A DNA stretch of 64,000 nt from Curvularia sp. ZM96 (taxonomy: Eukaryota; Ascomycota; Dothideomycetes; Pleosporales; Pleosporaceae), in the NCBI GenBank assembly GCA_022457065.1, contig JAJGBQ010000004.1:1054001-1118000 (forward strand), in the 5' to 3' direction. The translations under genes were made by a program, and so were the position numbers. Numbering within the stretch: the first letter of the stretch is position 1; each line of letters begins with the position of its first letter. Below, one piece after another: positions 9,949 to 20,483 of the stretch. The notes beneath the pieces are model-generated. The model was not told where the DNA came from and did not search any database. It saw nothing but the letters and a program-made list of their open reading frames with translations.

Positions 9949-12732
9949 TCACATCTTGATCCTCAAACCCGTCGTACTTGCTCTTTCTGTACCAGTGCGT
10001 CCGCTGATAGCACCCATACTATTGGCATCGCTGTCATCGTCCCCATCATCACCATACTCTTGCTCGTCATTCGTAATACCCAGACCCAGCGTCCCCACTT
10101 TGAAAACGTTACTGCACCATTCGCTGAACACGTCAGGATCCCAGACGCCATCTTCCCTACCCTTGCCTTTGGTGCTCCGACTTGTTCCGTTCTGATTGTT
10201 GAGAGACGGCGCGTACGACGTGTCGTACCAGTCTTCATAGGTCTGTGTTACTGACTCCATAACGGCTGCGACAAGCATTTCACGCGTACGGGCGTCAGTA
10301 ATGTATTCCTCCAGTTTTGAGCGCAGAAATGGTGTTTCATGCTCAATGTTTTGCCGAACCTTGCTAGTACGCGCAGGTGCTTCGCTCACTGGTACTTTTT
10401 TGTTGTTCTTCGTATCGATCGGCGCCGCCATTCTGCTCACGAATTGGCCAGTAAAGTCATTAATCGCTTGACGTAGACGAGCATCCACCTCGGCCTTGGC
10501 ATCCAACATATTTTCCACGACCTTGGGGATTAACAGACCGACCAGGTTGCGGGGGTTGAAGAGGCCACCTCTTGCGCGAAGCTCCCAAAAGGTATTCGTT
10601 ACGCTGGAGAAGTTGTACTGAACCTCGGTCTCAGGTGTCACAAACTCAATATCAAAAGCCACGATTTGTTGTTTCAAAAGAAGCAGATGGGAAACGAGAA
10701 ACAAAGCGGCGTCCGTAGGCGAGGTAGATTTGGCGAGAAGGGAACTGGCTTGAATGAGCGAGAGAGTGGTGCTGTGCACGATGCGGTGGGCCAGATCATC
10801 AAAAACGGACGACTGTGAGCCGTGTCAGTATAACATTCAACATAACATTCAACGTTGGGGGGGAACACGTACATGTACAAGCCTGTAAATCTTACTGAGC
10901 AACCAGATGGCCTTTCGCAATGTCGGATACCAGTCCTTGAATGCGGCTTCAGTGTTGAAGTTCCACCGTGCATCAGAATCGTCTTCGTCGACGACTGTGG
11001 GTGCCTTTGGCATTATCGGCGTAGGGGGAACTTCGGACTTGGGTTGCTTCTTGCCAGACAACACTGGTTGGTTCGACTTGGCTCCAGAAGTTGCTTGCTT
11101 CTTATTCTTTGCAGGATAGTCGAGGTCCTCTGGTTTGGGCTTATACTTTTCGATGTCGTCTCGCAGGATCGCTAGAGACAGGAACACAAGCCGGTTTTGC
11201 GCGTCTTCGAGTGCAGGATGCACTATGACAGAAAAGTCGAGCTTGCTGACCTCCGTTGGTGACTCCGCCTCTTCTTCCTCCTCCTCCATGTACTGTGTCT
11301 GGATGAGGGTGCAAAGCTCGCATAGCTTGAGTATTTGGGTTTCGTGGATCGTCCGCGGCCTAAGATAGTCATACAAAGGCTCAGACATGGCTTCAAGAAA
11401 GTCGTATAGTCCGCCGTCGCCTTCGAACCACTCGCGCCATAGGCCGCATTCATCGAAACATATACCACGGATGTAGCTTATGCTACTACGAGCAAATGCG
11501 ACCAAGTCAGTCGACGTGCTCGGGGCCTGTGCAATCTCTCCGATCTTTTTGGTTATGATAGGGAGGATGAGGCGGCCGCGTGTGGCTGAATAGCTCTGGT
11601 ACAGCTCGTTCATCAAGCTTTGATACTCTGCTTCTGCGCCTGGAGCTGCGCCAGGAGGCAGCACGGCACGCTTTTGTATCTCCATGCCAATGCTTTTCAG
11701 CTCTGGCGCACCAACACGGAATTTGGCATATAACAATGCGGACATGGTGGTATCGTTCAGCTGCCGATCCGCTATTCGTTTCGCTACATCGGCGGCAATC
11801 TCGCGCAAGGCCTCGGTGAAGTGGACGCGGATGAGGGTAAGGGCTCGTGTGAGCAGCAAGCGGTACCTCGAGCGATATGTCTCTGCCTCACGATGCTTTG
11901 AATGCGCCTGCATGTAATCCAGACAGCTGTCCAAGTTGGCCAGCATTTCCACAAACTCCTTGCCCCGCACAATCTTGCCCGCACCTGGCGCATTGAGTCG
12001 CTTGGTTGTCGGCTCGAGATATAGGTAGTACCGAAGGTTCTGCTCCATGTCGTCGGCGAGTTTTGTAATGCGCTTCTGGTCATCTATGAGGCCTTCACAT
12101 TTGGTACGGAATGCGTTCGTCTGCGTCTCGACAATCTTGAAGGATTCAGAGAGGGATGAGAGGATATGCAGGGTAGAAGTCGTATCGGAGATGACGTTTT
12201 CGAGGTGGTTCCGCGTCATGTGAAGCTGATCCTGATATCGTCTGAGGGGTTCTTCAGTCAGCGACTCCTAGCGCAGCTCGATGTACCCAAGCATACCTGT
12301 ACTCTTCATGGCTGGCTTCTAACAGTTCGTCATTGACACTGCCGTACCACTCGGCCAGCTCGAGTTCAGTGGCTATGTCCTCTTTTGACTTTTTCTTTTC
12401 CAATGCCTTCTCCTTTTTCAAGTGTGCCCGCACAACGGTGTAGAAGTCGCTGTATGACTTAGCGCGCCTGGCCACGGTGGCTGGTGGAGGGCCGCTGAGC
12501 TTCCCCGGGCGCTCTTCCTCTGCATTCTCTGCAATGGCTTCTGCGCGCTCGAAGTCAGCCTGGCTCTCCTACAAAAACAATCATCAGAAGTGCTCAGACG
12601 TACCCGTGCAGCGGATGGTGGGCTTACGCTTTCCTGCTTAAGTAGACTCTCCCTCCGGCGGTGCTTGCCCTTGTCCTGGGGCTTTGCCGCGCGCGGCACG
12701 AAGGCATTGTACCATGAGTCTCCTTCGTACAT
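9949..12732 (-). CDS. COG3: Conserved oligomeric Golgi complex subunit 3 (Sec34)
   Basis: Four exons (12732-12628, 12568-12297, 12241-10873, 10812-9949) give 869 aa, in the size range of fungal COG3. The start is the ATG of MYEGDSWYNAFVPR, a typical N-terminus. The Sec34 region includes LEWYGSV-like ELAEWYGSVNDELLEASHEEYR, a long coiled coil, then YYLYLEPTTKRLNAPG and EFVEMLANLDSCLDYMQAH, wording I associate with COG3. Known role: COG3 belongs to lobe A of the COG tether, a peripheral Golgi complex that captures vesicles recycling Golgi glycosylation enzymes. The C-terminal part holds disordered segments (near ATSGAKSNQPVLSGKKQ) and an acidic DDGDDDSD tail. It starts 360 bp from the divergent FMP25-like gene. 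Confidence 0.92.
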
Positions 12733-13092
12733 TTTGGCCGCAATTGGGGATTGGAGGTGGTTTCGTTAACGGTCCCATGCAGGAGCGGATACGTAAGCTT
12801 GCACGTCGGAGCTCGGTCTACGTGTCGTGGGGGAGAGCAGGTGGCGCTAACGCCATGAGGACTAGCCCGAGCAGGTGGAGACAAGATCCAGCGCCAAAAT
12901 CTAGAAGCGTCATCGATCCCGCTGCTGAGATGTGAAGAAGCCATCGAGCGTGCCCAATGACCAATACTGTGGCCACAGTCGGACCTCCGGAAATGCTGCA
13001 CATGCTAATCTCTTGATTTCTCTCGGTACCTTGGGGTCTTTTCTTCTGTTCTCACCCAAACCCCGCCCTCTTGTCGTCCATCACACAGCACC
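12733..13092. promoter_or_regulatory. Divergent promoter shared by COG3 and the FMP25-like gene
   Basis: This 360-bp gap lies between two outward-facing start codons, so it must hold both promoters. Near the plus-strand start there is a pyrimidine-rich leader (about 13016-13085) ending CAGCACCATG, a good start context. No specific factor site was identified. Confidence 0.6.
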
Positions 13093-14880
13093 ATGCTCAG
13101 TACCAAATGTGTCTCGCGCGCGACACTGCCAACGCGCCACACCCCGCGACTATGTAGGAACATAGCGACCAGAACCCCGCGTCCTCAAGTTCGAACAGCC
13201 ACACATCCATACGCACAACGGCGGCAGCAGCATTTTGTCCGGTCCCTCGCCACTGTCGGTGCGCTCTGGGCCACTGCCACTGCATGGCAGTTGTACAACG
13301 GCGAGTCAATCATACGAGACGCCCATGCCGAAGAACCAGAGGAACCAGAAGGCCCAGAGCTACAGTTTGAGACGCCACGGCGAGAGGCTACATCAAGCGA
13401 TGATAACCGGAACATCATCAGTTCCCAGCACCTCCAGGTGATCAAGAGCTGGGAGAACCCCGGAGTTTATGCATGGGGCTCAAACACAGGAAAAGTTGTC
13501 GCACCCGATTCGGATGAAAAATATATCAAGACTCCGCGGCGGCTGAGCTACTTTGACGGAAAGCTGCTACGGGATATCAAGCTGGACAGGAACTTTGGCG
13601 CGGCTATAGATGAGAAGGGCGACCTTCTGCAATGGGGCACAGCATTCGCGGCCAATGTCAAGGAACCGGTTAAAACTTTGACAGGGCGAAACTTGAGATC
13701 TCTGGCCATCTCACGCGACCGCATCATTGGCCTTTCTGAGAACGGCTCGGTGTACTCGGTACCCGTATCCCAGACGGAGCAAAAGGAAGGACCTAAGCCC
13801 AAGTCAAAGTCCTGGATCCCATTTTGGGGTGGCTCCAACGACATTTCGTACCGCGAACGCACACCCGATAACCTAGGATGGAGCGAGCGTGTGATAGACA
13901 TTCGTTCTGGTCTCGAGCACGCACTCATGCTTACATCGGCTGGTCGCGTCTTTTCCTTCGCTTCCGGCTCCCAAAACTTTCCCAGCAAGGGTCAGTTAGG
14001 CATACCTGGACTGACATGGGAGAACCGACCGGCCGGTGCCTTTGACATCCCCCATGAGATCACGACACTCAAGGGCTTCCCTATCAAGAAGATTGCAACG
14101 GGCGATTACCACAGTCTAGTATGCGACTCAGAGGGACGTGCTTTCACTTTTGGCGACAACACGGCTGGTCAACTCGGTTTTCCCTTCAATGCAGAAGCGC
14201 AAAGTATAGATGCGCCTTCTCTACTGCCAACCCAGAAGTTCTACTCGGGTCTACAAGGAAAGGTAACTAACGTCTTCGCTGGTGGAAACACATCCTTCCT
14301 CGCCATTGAGGCAACAAAAGGCAACAAGACAACAGCAGATACATGGGCTTTTGGCTTTGGCCTTACTGGCCAACTCGGCGTTGGTCGCTGGGTGCATACG
14401 CAAGCCGAGCCCGTCAAGGTTCCCGCCTTCTCCGGCCTTTTTGAGTGGGATGAGAAAAACAACAAACCTATTCCTATCCGCCTTTCAACCATCTCTGTCG
14501 GCGCTTCACATGCTGCAGCCGTCCTCGATAACGTCGCTAGTGTCGCCGTGACTGGCCGCAAATCGAAGCTCACAGAAAACGACACCAATTGGGGCCGTGA
14601 TATACTCTTTTGGGGAAACAATGAGTATTATCAGATTGGCTCTGGAAAGAGAAGTAATCTTGCTACACCGGCGTATATTCAACCACTCGATCAGGAGGCA
14701 GAGCAGGAGAGAGCAGCGTCTGCGATTGCAGGCAACTTCGCGAAACAACTGCGAGAAAAGGAGATGCATCGATTCCAGATTACACCGAGGAACAAGGTGA
14801 AGCTCAAGGGCAGGACAGTCGAATTTGAACAGAAAGTAGAGTGTGGAAGGGGTTGCACAGCGGTTTACTCTGCGTTGTAA
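13093..14880 (+). CDS. FMP25: RCC1-repeat mitochondrial protein (FMP25/RCC1L type)
   Basis: A single 595-aa exon. The N-terminus is rich in Arg, Thr and Ser with few acids (MLSTKCVSRATLPTRHTPR...), as in a mitochondrial presequence. A short hydrophobic stretch (VGALWATATAW) and an acidic patch follow. RCC1-type blades are visible: NPGVYAWGSNTGKV, GLEHALMLTSAGRVFSF, GDYHSLVCDSEGRAFTFGDNTAGQLG, TWAFGFGLTGQLGVG, GASHAAAVLD and ILFWGNNEYYQIGSG. Yeast Fmp25 is a mitochondrial RCC1-like protein needed for complex III assembly, and human RCC1L acts on mitoribosomes and mitochondrial GTPases. A role in mitochondrial biogenesis is inferred from that. It shares a promoter region with COG3. Confidence 0.88.
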   Translation: MLSTKCVSRATLPTRHTPRLCRNIATRTPRPQVRTATHPYAQRRQQHFVRSLATVGALWATATAWQLYNGESIIRDAHAEEPEEPEGPELQFETPRREATSSDDNRNIISSQHLQVIKSWENPGVYAWGSNTGKVVAPDSDEKYIKTPRRLSYFDGKLLRDIKLDRNFGAAIDEKGDLLQWGTAFAANVKEPVKTLTGRNLRSLAISRDRIIGLSENGSVYSVPVSQTEQKEGPKPKSKSWIPFWGGSNDISYRERTPDNLGWSERVIDIRSGLEHALMLTSAGRVFSFASGSQNFPSKGQLGIPGLTWENRPAGAFDIPHEITTLKGFPIKKIATGDYHSLVCDSEGRAFTFGDNTAGQLGFPFNAEAQSIDAPSLLPTQKFYSGLQGKVTNVFAGGNTSFLAIEATKGNKTTADTWAFGFGLTGQLGVGRWVHTQAEPVKVPAFSGLFEWDEKNNKPIPIRLSTISVGASHAAAVLDNVASVAVTGRKSKLTENDTNWGRDILFWGNNEYYQIGSGKRSNLATPAYIQPLDQEAEQERAASAIAGNFAKQLREKEMHRFQITPRNKVKLKGRTVEFEQKVECGRGCTAVYSAL

Positions 14881-15991
14881 AAGTCATCACTTCTGGTCCT
14901 GCTGTCCTGTTTCCTTCCACTTCGAATCTGCTATGCAGCGTTGAAGTCGCCTTTTAGGGCATATGTTTTGTATATGTCTGTTCTTTTCTTCCGCATCTTT
15001 TTATATGTGAGCGTGTAAGTTGTTGTCCTTGTTAGTGGTGTTTTTGGTATGAGTTGAAAGTACGCTCATACTTCGTCCACGGCGCATGAACACCCCGCTC
15101 TTTTTGCAGATGCAGATTGTGGAATGTAAATAAATAAATATAAATCATGTAAGAAATACACCAACAAGCGTTCTCCTTAACATTGTACGATTAAAGTGCC
15201 TGTGAGTGATAATGTAGTGAGGGAGTCAGCGACGGCAAGAACATGATGTATCCAAAGCCAGCTCAAGATTTCTTTTCACAGTCATACTTCTTTGAATAGA
15301 TCGGATGGATTTCATTCTCCATTGCCATTTTCCCTTGTCAGGTTCATGCCACAGCACTTCTTGGTGTGGTCAGTCTGAGAAATAGGAACAAGGACATTAC
15401 TATCTCTCTATGAGTAATGAAATATCTTAAACAATGGTATGATGATTCTACATGCTACTCTGATAAAGCTAACTAACTCTCCAAAACATAGGTCACCTTG
15501 AAATAGAGAATTTGAGTCACCGGCCTTTTCTCTACTTCTCGTCCTGGATTACACAAGTCTGTGGACGCGGTGGTAACGCTGGGGAGAGTAATTAACATAA
15601 GAGCAAAGTTTGCCTTGCTGCGGGATATGTGTACCAAGTTAGCGCGGCCATTAGCGCTTGCCATGAGAGAGGACCAGATGACACTTCAATGAGTTCGCCT
15701 GTGCCACTCTTCGACGACAAATGACAGCGCTGAGCAGCCCCAATTTCTTCCTTGCTTTCCTCAACATTCTGATCTGACACTGTTGCGACAAGACATTTCT
15801 GCAGGCAAGGCTGAAGATTCACAGGGCCAGATTCAGAGATGTGGCTGCAAGGCTGCAGGATTCCGAGGAGGGGCAACGAACTGAGGCTCAGCCTCCGGCT
15901 CAGCCTGGGGCTGATTGAAGGTACATCATTTACTATACTTTACAACCCGAGCCTGCTGTTTCCATAAAGTTCATTATAATTCTGTCTATCC
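14881..15991. other. Intergenic: FMP25 3' region and HET-gene promoter
   Basis: AT-rich sequence with AATAAATAAATATAAAT near 15130, which could serve 3'-end formation of the upstream gene. Near 15888-15917 there are imperfect copies of GGCTCAGCC just before the HET leader. No gene-like frame and no RNA gene were recognised. Confidence 0.5.
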
Positions 15992-18385
15992 ATGCCTAGG
16001 TGTCACCTGTGCAACGACTTTCAGCGCAACGCGCGGCAGTTCCGCTTCGCGTTCGATTGCAGCCAAGCGGAATTAATTCAATCAGCGAACAACGGATGCC
16101 TTGTTTGTTCCTTCATGCTTGAAGGATTTCGTTACTTTAAGACGAAACTCAAGAAACCCAAAGACCATGATCGGATCTACGTCTGGGGTGGCGACGTTGA
16201 TGGTGGCGGGGCCGTAGAGATGGAAATCTTCAGTGCCGGTGCACTCGAGCTTCGCCTAGAATTCTTTGTTACAAAAGGCAAAACAAGCCCGCTAGAAGGA
16301 GCCAGAATGCTACCGACAATTCCTGGAGATACTCGTGCTCCGGCTTCAATGGATTGGGCGAAGCAACGATTGCAACAGTGTGTAGACTCGCACACATCAT
16401 GTGGTCAACGAAGCGTCCCAAAACTTCCTACTCGAGTTCTTGAGATTTTTCCGGGCGAGAGAGACAGCCCTAGTGTAAGAGTTCTTAGCACAGACGGTTT
16501 ACAGGCGCAATATGCATGCCTAAGTCACCGTTGGAGCAAACCCGCGGCTCTGGTGACAAAACGGTCAAACGTTGCTTCGCATTCCAAGGGCATAGACTGG
16601 AAGGCGATACCGAAGACTTTCAAGGAAGCAGTACTTATTTCACAGGATCTAGGTCTTCGATACATATGGATCGACTCTTTGTGCATCATTCAGGACGACA
16701 TAGACGACATGCGGCGCGAACTAGCTAGAATGAGTTCGATCTATACAAACTCGTACATCACTATCGCTGCTACTCATTCAGAGGGAGAAACGCACGGATG
16801 CTACTCATCGGGGTCGCTTTACCATCGGGACCACCGACTTTTGTCAAAGCAGCCGGATTCAAGCACAGTGGAGATGGACCTCTATGTTCGCCGAAAGATA
16901 GCGCATATTGGCGAACAGGGCGCGAAAACACCTCTTCTACAGCGTGGATGGGTCTATCAGGAGCGACTGCTCTCACCTAGGGTTCTTCACTTTTGCGAAA
17001 GAGAGCTGGTGTGGGAGTGTCAAGAGTCGAGCACTTGTCAATGCTCCTGCTTTGACCCACCAATACGCCTCAAGGAGAAGTACGCAGAAACTTTTCGTCA
17101 TGTTAATCTCGTTGAGAGCAATAATTCTACCGTCGTTGTGAACAATGTCAGCATGAGCGACGTAGCGCATCCGATTCATGAGACTGTAATTCCGGAAGAG
17201 GCCCGTGGAGTTCAGGGATTTCCTCATAACAGCACTGACGCGTGTCAAGAGACTGAGAACGCCCAGGCAGGTGCCACAGGTATTATCAACACTGGGAATG
17301 TTGCAACGAACACAACCTGCACTATAAATCCTGTGTCTGAATCCTCTGCATGCGCAGACTCTCCTACCCCGTCACCTCCAAAGACTAGAAGAGTTAGAGA
17401 TTGCTTCTTAATATTCCGGCGTAAGGAAAACCGTGCACCTCCGGCTGCTCCTCCAAGCGTCATTGTACCTTCTCCCTATCTTCCTCCACGTCCTTCTAAG
17501 CCGAAACCGCAATACATTCCTTCCCAGGACGTTATCTGGAAGTGGCAACACATCCTCAGTGGTTATTCTGGCATGGATCTGACAAACCAAAGCGATCGTC
17601 TGCCAGCTATAACTGGTATAGCTAGCCAATTCGGAGAACTTTTCAACAGCGAGTATCTAGCAGGGCTTTGGCAGACGGCCTTACCTGGCGATCTGCTATG
17701 GCGTACAGACTATACAATTGAGCCTGAGCAGCAGAGATCGCAGTGTAGAGCACCAAGCTGGCCCTGGGCATCAGTGGATGGCAGGATCAAACACTATGCC
17801 TGCCAGCTGGACTCGCATCATCAGGGGTTTTCCATTGTCAGCGCCGTTTGCCGTCCTGTCTCAGACATCAACCCCTTTGGCGAAGTAAAGACAGGCTGGC
17901 TAGAAGTCGATGCACTGACCGCACCGCTTACATTCGCGCTGGATCTGGCCGAGGACAAGGCGCTGTCTCGTCGGCGGGTAAAAGTAGAGTTCCAAAATCA
18001 CAGCGCGGTATTCATACCGGACTACGATGTCAGCGTGGGGGCTGCTGCAATATGGCGCCAATCGCCTATAAGTGATTTGCACAAGCAGACATACCACTTT
18101 CTCTGTGTTGGAGACTTCCATGTCAAATGGAATGATTCAATGGTGACCCATAATGAAGGATCACACGATGTATCGCTGGTGCTCCAAAGGGTCGAGGAGG
18201 GCAGGTACGAGCGAGTGGGCATCTTGGAGCGCAATCCGAGATCGCCGAAGTCAAATGAGCCAGCTTACGTTGCCGAATGGCCCACGACGGCTGTGGAAGC
18301 GAATAAGAGGAAAGTACCACGGGGAGAAGAATGGAAGTTTTTTAAACATGGATGGGAGTTTCGAAGGGGACTGATTATAATCTAA
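15992..18385 (+). CDS. Heterokaryon-incompatibility (HET) domain protein
   Basis: A single 797-aa exon starting MPRCHLCNDF, with CxxC at residues 4-7. The HET domain (about residues 174-325) shows the expected order: YACLSHRWSK, then WKAIPKTFKEAVLISQDLGLRYIWIDSLCIIQDD, then the SSIYTNSYITIAATHS block and later RGWVYQERLLSPRVLHF. The second half carries the PSWPWASVDG motif common in HET proteins. Between them, about residues 385-515, is a polar, Pro/Asn/Ser-rich segment including TRRVRDCFLIFRRKENR, probably a disordered insertion. Known role: HET-domain proteins can trigger cell death when unlike fungal strains fuse, but many are never tested. The partner and allele specificity cannot be read from sequence. 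Confidence 0.93.
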   Translation: MPRCHLCNDFQRNARQFRFAFDCSQAELIQSANNGCLVCSFMLEGFRYFKTKLKKPKDHDRIYVWGGDVDGGGAVEMEIFSAGALELRLEFFVTKGKTSPLEGARMLPTIPGDTRAPASMDWAKQRLQQCVDSHTSCGQRSVPKLPTRVLEIFPGERDSPSVRVLSTDGLQAQYACLSHRWSKPAALVTKRSNVASHSKGIDWKAIPKTFKEAVLISQDLGLRYIWIDSLCIIQDDIDDMRRELARMSSIYTNSYITIAATHSEGETHGCYSSGSLYHRDHRLLSKQPDSSTVEMDLYVRRKIAHIGEQGAKTPLLQRGWVYQERLLSPRVLHFCERELVWECQESSTCQCSCFDPPIRLKEKYAETFRHVNLVESNNSTVVVNNVSMSDVAHPIHETVIPEEARGVQGFPHNSTDACQETENAQAGATGIINTGNVATNTTCTINPVSESSACADSPTPSPPKTRRVRDCFLIFRRKENRAPPAAPPSVIVPSPYLPPRPSKPKPQYIPSQDVIWKWQHILSGYSGMDLTNQSDRLPAITGIASQFGELFNSEYLAGLWQTALPGDLLWRTDYTIEPEQQRSQCRAPSWPWASVDGRIKHYACQLDSHHQGFSIVSAVCRPVSDINPFGEVKTGWLEVDALTAPLTFALDLAEDKALSRRRVKVEFQNHSAVFIPDYDVSVGAAAIWRQSPISDLHKQTYHFLCVGDFHVKWNDSMVTHNEGSHDVSLVLQRVEEGRYERVGILERNPRSPKSNEPAYVAEWPTTAVEANKRKVPRGEEWKFFKHGWEFRRGLIII

Positions 18386-19318
18386 CTTCTGGAGCTGAGA
18401 TATACTGTTACCATGTCATGAGTGGTTCTCACGACGTCAGTTCACATGAGTTGCAGCTAACTTCTCAGTCCCCAAATCATAGTTGGATACTCCATGCCAA
18501 GACTCTTTAGGGCTTCTAACTATAATAAACTTTAGTATAGCAGAGTTTCATCATAATCAGCTTTCTCAGAGCAGAGAACATCGCTAACGTACTGAGACGC
18601 AGGGTTTGCTGTCGCACGTGGAGGGATGATATATATGAAACGTGTTTATTTTAACTTTTGTTTAAGGTCCGACATTGGGAAAACCTCACTTCCTATTTCC
18701 TCCTCCTCCTCCTCCTCCTCCTCCTCCTCCTCCTCCTCCTCCTCCTCCTCCTCCTCCTCCTCCTCCTCCTCCTCCTCCTCCTCCTCCTCCTCCTCCTCCT
18801 CCTCCTCCTCCTCCTCATCATCATCATCATCTCGCGAACTTCTCCTTCCGCGCGCTGCACCTCTGTCTTTGTCTCATTCAGCGGCCTCCCTAAAAACCAG
18901 AAGAGAAAAATGAAACGACATTTGTCCGCGGACAAACCTGCGAGAAAGAAACAAAAAACTACATATAGACAATAGAATGGCAGCCCAGAATGGGAAACAA
19001 TATACTAAAAGGATCAAGACAACGGTGTGGATATATGAAAATTGAGAAAGAACAAAGCGTTTGGATTGTCGAGTCGAGTCAATCGAATCGAGCTTCTCCA
19101 TTTGGCCCGAAACAAAAAAACAGGGACCTCGAGAAAAAGAAGGTGGTCAAGGGGATATCTCCACAGAAGAAACAAAAGGCAAACATGTGGAGACTGCAAC
19201 AGATAGAAGAAAAGAGAAAGTGAAAAACAAAGTCCCTCCGCGGGTGGCTCCACTGAGGGGTGGAGAATGGGAGAGCAAGGCGAATCGAGGATCAAACGGA
19301 GAAACGAGGAAGTAAGCT
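18386..19318. other. Intergenic with long microsatellite and purine-rich flank
   Basis: Contains the (TCC)n(TCA)n microsatellite described separately, followed at 18900-19320 by purine-rich sequence. Open frames here encode only poly-Ser, poly-Leu, poly-Pro or poly-Arg from the repeat and are not genes. The right end is probably the 3' region of the minus-strand gene that ends at 19319. Confidence 0.6.
18698..18829. repeat. Trinucleotide microsatellite (TCC)39(TCA)5
   Basis: Counting from 18698 there are 39 uninterrupted TCC units to 18814, then five TCA units to 18829. The pure tract is 117 nt long, with one strand entirely pyrimidine. Tracts this long and pure are prone to slippage and to assembly-length error, and pyrimidine mirror tracts can form triplex DNA. 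Confidence 0.97.
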
Positions 19319-20483
19319 TTATAGACCCATGCGGTGGATCATGGCTCTTGACTCTACTTCCGACAGTTCATTGCCGTCGATGTTGATGCGCCTATCTTCG
19401 ACCTGCGCAAGGTCTGGTTTTATGAGACCCTCGTGGAGATTTTTCAAGAAGGCAAGCAGCCTCTCTTCAAACGCAGCATATGGATGCCGTTGTTGTGCCG
19501 CTTGCATGGCTTGCAGACTCGACTGAGAGCGGTCTCTTGGCAACAGCTGGTCGATGTAGCGGTGCTTGATGCGACTCCATTCCTGATGTTCCTGCCTTGG
19601 GTTGACTGGATCGCAGAATAACATCCGCATAGCACGTACGTCTGCAGGCTCTTCTGCCCAGCGCTCAACGCCTGGACAGCCGTAGGAGAAGATGGTATTG
19701 AAGGTTTCGTCGCCGTACGCGCCGTTGCGCAGATACTCGCCAATGACAGCTTGAAGCATGAACTGGGCCGCTAGATCGAACCATTCGCTTGTGGGCACCC
19801 AGTCATCGTCGAGATTGACGCGAGCAGCGGTGAGCTCGATGAAGACAGGGAGCAGACAGTGGAGAGAAGGCGTGCCGGCGACATCTGTCACCCACCTCCT
19901 TTGGTCCGCAGGCATTCTCATAGCAGAGGCAAGTTCACAACGGTTTTCGTGGAGGGCGCCATCAGAAAGGGGAAAATCTTTTTGCTGGTCGAAGGGCTGC
20001 TGAAGAGCAGGTGGGTGCTGGGTCCGCTGCCTCCAATACTCGCCTCTGCTCTTGTTCTGCTCTCGCAGATTGTTAAGCGATGCTTCTGTCGTCCAGGTCT
20101 CGGAGTGATGCAGACGGTGGGTGAAGATCAGAGCAAATTGCAGTAGGCGAGATCGGAACGATGCTCGAGGATCCAGACAGCGGCCTTGGTGCCTATGGCT
20201 AAGAAAGATTCTCCAGTCTACCTGTCATCAACGATCTGCGCAGTACAAAGGAGAACAAAATAGGCATACCGGCAGTCATGTTGACCAAGGCATTGGGGAG
20301 ATCGGAATGGTATGGGTCACTGCTGGACTTCCACTCAAAGACCAGGCCGGTCGCCTTGAAGACGAGAAAGTCGAGGATCGTCAGATCGACGTCGAACTGG
20401 TCCTGATCTTCGTTTTCCATGGGCCGAGTCAGGTTGAAATAGCCGTCCCGCGGATGGCTGGTGTCTTGATAGGAGGCTGCCAT
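19319..20483 (-). pseudogene. Unrecognised conserved-looking gene with probable frameshift
   Basis: The first coding exon runs from the ATG at 20483 to a GTATGC donor after 20270 (71 codons: MAASYQDTSHPRDGYFNLT..., containing LDFLVFKATGLVFEWK). With the CATAG acceptor, 76 nt into the intron, the frame continues GTKAAVWILEHRSDLAYCNLL and hits TGA at 20130-20128. A second frame, one base out, is open across the same place and reads LLQFALIFTHRLHHSETW, then on to the stop at 19319; its tail includes DWVPTSEWFDLAAQFMLQAV and ENIDG-like INIDGNELSEVESRAM. No convincing splice pair joins the two frames. An alternative is a 184-nt intron (20269-20086) that skips the middle. I do not recognise the family. 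Either this copy is frameshifted, the sequence has an indel error, or the long intron is real. Confidence 0.55.

Noticed and set aside
18626..18975. Open frames of poly-Ser, poly-Leu, poly-Pro and poly-Arg
   Set aside because: They are translations of the TCC microsatellite in different frames and have no other coding content.
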